In this document: piece after piece, positions 6,853 through 7,904 of the stretch
Numbering within the stretch: position 1 is the first letter of the stretch
Layout of the letters: every line of letters begins with the position of its first letter
Source of the DNA: Caldifarciminota bacterium
GTDB taxonomy: Bacteria; Hydrothermota; Hydrothermia; LBFQ01; DSFT01
NCBI GenBank assembly: GCA_015494735.1
Contig: WGAQ01000174.1
Location: 1 to 7,904 of the forward strand
Direction: 5' to 3'
DNA: 7,904 nt
Position numbers and translations under genes: made by a program
The notes under the pieces: generated by a model
What the model saw: only the letters and a program-made list of their open reading frames with translations
Databases searched by the model: none
Told to the model about the DNA's origin: nothing

Positions 6853-6860
6853 TTTCGACC

Positions 6861-7622
6861 ATGGAGTTCTTTAAAATGCAGGCGTCGGGGAACGACTTCG
6901 TCGCCATGGAATGGGAAAAACTGAAGACACTTGGGAAACCCGAGGAGATAGCCGTCAGAATTTCGAGGAGGCACCTATCCGTCGGGGCAGATGGCATAAT
7001 ATCTCCGGTGCCGGATGAGAAATATCCTTTCCACTTCCTGTACATAAACTACATGGGGAAACAGGTTCCATTCTGCGGGCATGCGGGAAGGGCGCTCCCC
7101 TTCTTCGCAAAAATCATCGGAATGGTGGAGGGACGGGAAATCGAATACATCACGCCGATAGGTCCGAAGAAGGCTATAATACTGGAAGAAGACGGGTGGA
7201 AGGCTCTGGTGGGGCTGGATATGGGAAAATTCCACGTGTCTCCCATGGATGACGGGCTCCTCGTGGATGTGGGGGTGAAACACTTCGTAAGGGGCCAGAA
7301 CGAAATAGAGGTTTTCCCTCTGAAGGAAGAAGCCCTCAGGTTCTTCGAAGAGCACCCATCCATTCACTACAACGTATTCGAGGAAATAACCGCCGGGAAG
7401 ATAAAGGTCAGAACATGGGAGTACGGATATCCGGAGGAGCCCCTGAGTTGCGCGACAGGAAGCCTGTCAGCAGCGATAGCCTACTTCGAGATTACCGGAT
7501 ACAGGGAGATAGAGGTCGTTCCCCGCTCCGGGGAGAGTCTATTCGTGGAGATAAGGGATGATTCTGCTTTCTTCTCCGGATGGGTAAAGGTGGTGTACAG
7601 GGGGGAACTCCTGGAATTCTGA
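6861..7622 (+). CDS. dapF: Diaminopimelate-epimerase family protein, divergent active site
   Basis: A 253-residue member of the two-cysteine, cofactor-independent epimerase fold. Known DapF converts LL- to meso-diaminopimelate for lysine and peptidoglycan. Conserved here are KMQASGNDF (5-13, with Asn11), RHLSVGADGI (37-46), Asn63 nine residues before the first catalytic Cys72 (FCGHAGRA), Asn171 in HYNVF, and the second catalytic Cys197 in SCATGS. Departures are also clear. CGNG has become CGHA. The GNPH signature has become GVKH (138-141), losing an Asn. The ERG that binds the distal carboxylate has become EYG (187-189), losing the Arg, with one extra residue before Cys197. The 'NADGS' run reads NYMGK. 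The protein is somewhat shorter than the usual 270-280 residues. It is therefore either a strongly drifted DapF or a related epimerase/racemase with another substrate. No other lysine genes are adjacent. Confidence 0.85.
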   Translation: MEFFKMQASGNDFVAMEWEKLKTLGKPEEIAVRISRRHLSVGADGIISPVPDEKYPFHFLYINYMGKQVPFCGHAGRALPFFAKIIGMVEGREIEYITPIGPKKAIILEEDGWKALVGLDMGKFHVSPMDDGLLVDVGVKHFVRGQNEIEVFPLKEEALRFFEEHPSIHYNVFEEITAGKIKVRTWEYGYPEEPLSCATGSLSAAIAYFEITGYREIEVVPRSGESLFVEIRDDSAFFSGWVKVVYRGELLEF

Positions 7623-7683
7623 AGCACCACAGGCGAAAAATGTGGGCTATCCAGTGATGCAATACGCTAAGTGGCGCAGGGAA

Positions 7684-7759
7684 TTCAATCCTTCCACGGT
7701 ACTGAAAGCTCTCGATACATACTTCTTCCGGGAAAAGCCCGGAGTATGACTGGATTGAA
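7684..7759. other. Nested inverted-repeat structure in a gene-poor stretch
   Basis: An outer 8-bp stem, TTCAATCC (7684-7691) with GGATTGAA (7752-7759), encloses an inner stem. In the inner stem CATAC (7718-7722) pairs with GTATG (7744-7748), and TCCGGG (7727-7732) pairs with CCCGGA (7738-7743) across the loop AAAAG, leaving a 4-base bulge TTCT on one side. That is 19 base pairs within 76 bases. It lies between dapF and the end of a convergent gene, so it could be a structured RNA, a complex 3' end, or the remnant of a palindromic repeat element. The strand of any transcript is unknown. The right end reads GGATTGAAAC, like many CRISPR repeat ends, but there is no second copy. Confidence 0.4.
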
Positions 7760-7763
7760 ACAC

Positions 7764-7786
7764 AAAAATTTCCTGACAGGGCCTGT
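7764..7786 (-). terminator. Weak candidate terminator for the right-edge minus-strand gene
   Basis: Downstream of the stop at 7801, the minus strand has ACAG-GCC-CTGT (7776-7786), a 4-bp stem, followed 7 bases later by a TTTTT run (7764-7768). The order hairpin then T-run is right for an intrinsic terminator, but the stem is short and the gap is long. Confidence 0.25.
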
Positions 7787-7800
7787 GTCCTGAACGCTCC

Positions 7801-7904
7801 TCAGAACTCCCTCCTGACGCTCAGAATTGGGATGGGGAAAGCCCTGTATATAGCGGACAGTTCGTTTTCGGGTTTTATCTGCGGGATGAAGTTATAGACT
7901 CCGA
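7801..7904 (-). CDS. Unidentified protein, C-terminal fragment (runs off right edge)
   Basis: On the minus strand one frame is open from the window edge to a TGA at 7801-7803. It encodes 33 residues beginning GVYNFIPQIKPENELSAIYR and ending PIPILSVRREF. The residue mix (a normal hydrophobic/charged pattern with codons such as AGG and ATA, as in the neighbours) looks like real protein. The other two minus-strand frames are stopped within the first 30 bases. I do not recognise the family from this tail. It converges on dapF with about 180 bases between. Confidence 0.5.
   Translation of the reverse strand, partial: GVYNFIPQIKPENELSAIYRAFPIPILSVRREF

Noticed and set aside
6806..6860. GGTCGA / TCGACC inverted repeat spanning the dut-dapF gap
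   Set aside because: Only 6 bp with a 43-base loop, easily by chance. The right half is better explained as part of the pre-ATG TTTCGACC pattern.
7640..7700. Possible tRNA suggested by GGAATTCAATCCTTCC, which looks like a T-arm
   Set aside because: The arm would have only 4 bp around an 8-base loop, and no acceptor, D or anticodon arms can be fitted around it.
7657..7749. 30-codon plus-strand frame starting MQYAKWRREF
   Set aside because: No ribosome site or -10-like element precedes it, it overlaps the nested hairpin, and no family is recognised. It could be a gene remnant but cannot be supported as a coding gene.

Overview
The window looks like a piece of a bacterial chromosome, probably from a thermophilic, diderm lineage near the FCB/WOR-3/Hydrothermae-type candidate phyla. 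The case rests on a GWxTD-type N-terminal domain, a small outer-membrane beta-barrel-like protein, a System I heme lyase (CcmF), and heavy use of AGG/AGA and ATA codons. This placement is an inference; no rRNA or other phylogenetic marker gene is present. The window is densely coded and has no insertion sequences, phage genes, tRNA, rRNA or CRISPR array.

Layout. Positions 1-1428 form a minus-strand unit: htpX (membrane zinc protease), followed 17 bases later by a GWxTD-like exported protein that runs off the left edge. A 68-base divergent spacer separates it from a plus-strand unit, ccmF and a small CcmI/CcmH-like membrane protein (1497-3660). An AT-rich 85-base gap leads to a cytosolic S9-family acylaminoacyl-peptidase-like enzyme (3746-5689). 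This gene converges on a minus-strand beta-barrel-like exported protein (5702-6325), and both stop codons lie inside one shared perfect hairpin. Divergent from that gene are dut (dUTPase, 6383-6814) and a divergent dapF homologue (6861-7622). The right end holds about 180 bases without a convincing gene but with a nested inverted-repeat structure (7684-7759), then the C-terminus of an unidentified minus-strand gene.

How the parts relate. HtpX and the GWxTD/OMP-type proteins concern the cell envelope. CcmF and its small partner concern cytochrome c maturation. The S9 peptidase, dUTPase and DapF-like enzyme are housekeeping or catabolic. They do not form one pathway.

The most striking signal is shared regulatory grammar. 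All five genes judged to be first in a transcription unit with clear starts (htpX, ccmF, the S9 peptidase, dut, dapF) have a TAnnnT (-10-like) element ending only 6-9 bases before the ATG. It usually reads TAAAATTT or TAAACTTT, and none of the five has a Shine-Dalgarno sequence. The internal operon gene at 3394 instead has a perfect AGGAGG. This suggests leaderless transcription of operon-first genes combined with SD-led initiation inside operons. The second notable item is the DapF homologue, which keeps both catalytic cysteines but has lost the substrate-binding Arg and one Asn.
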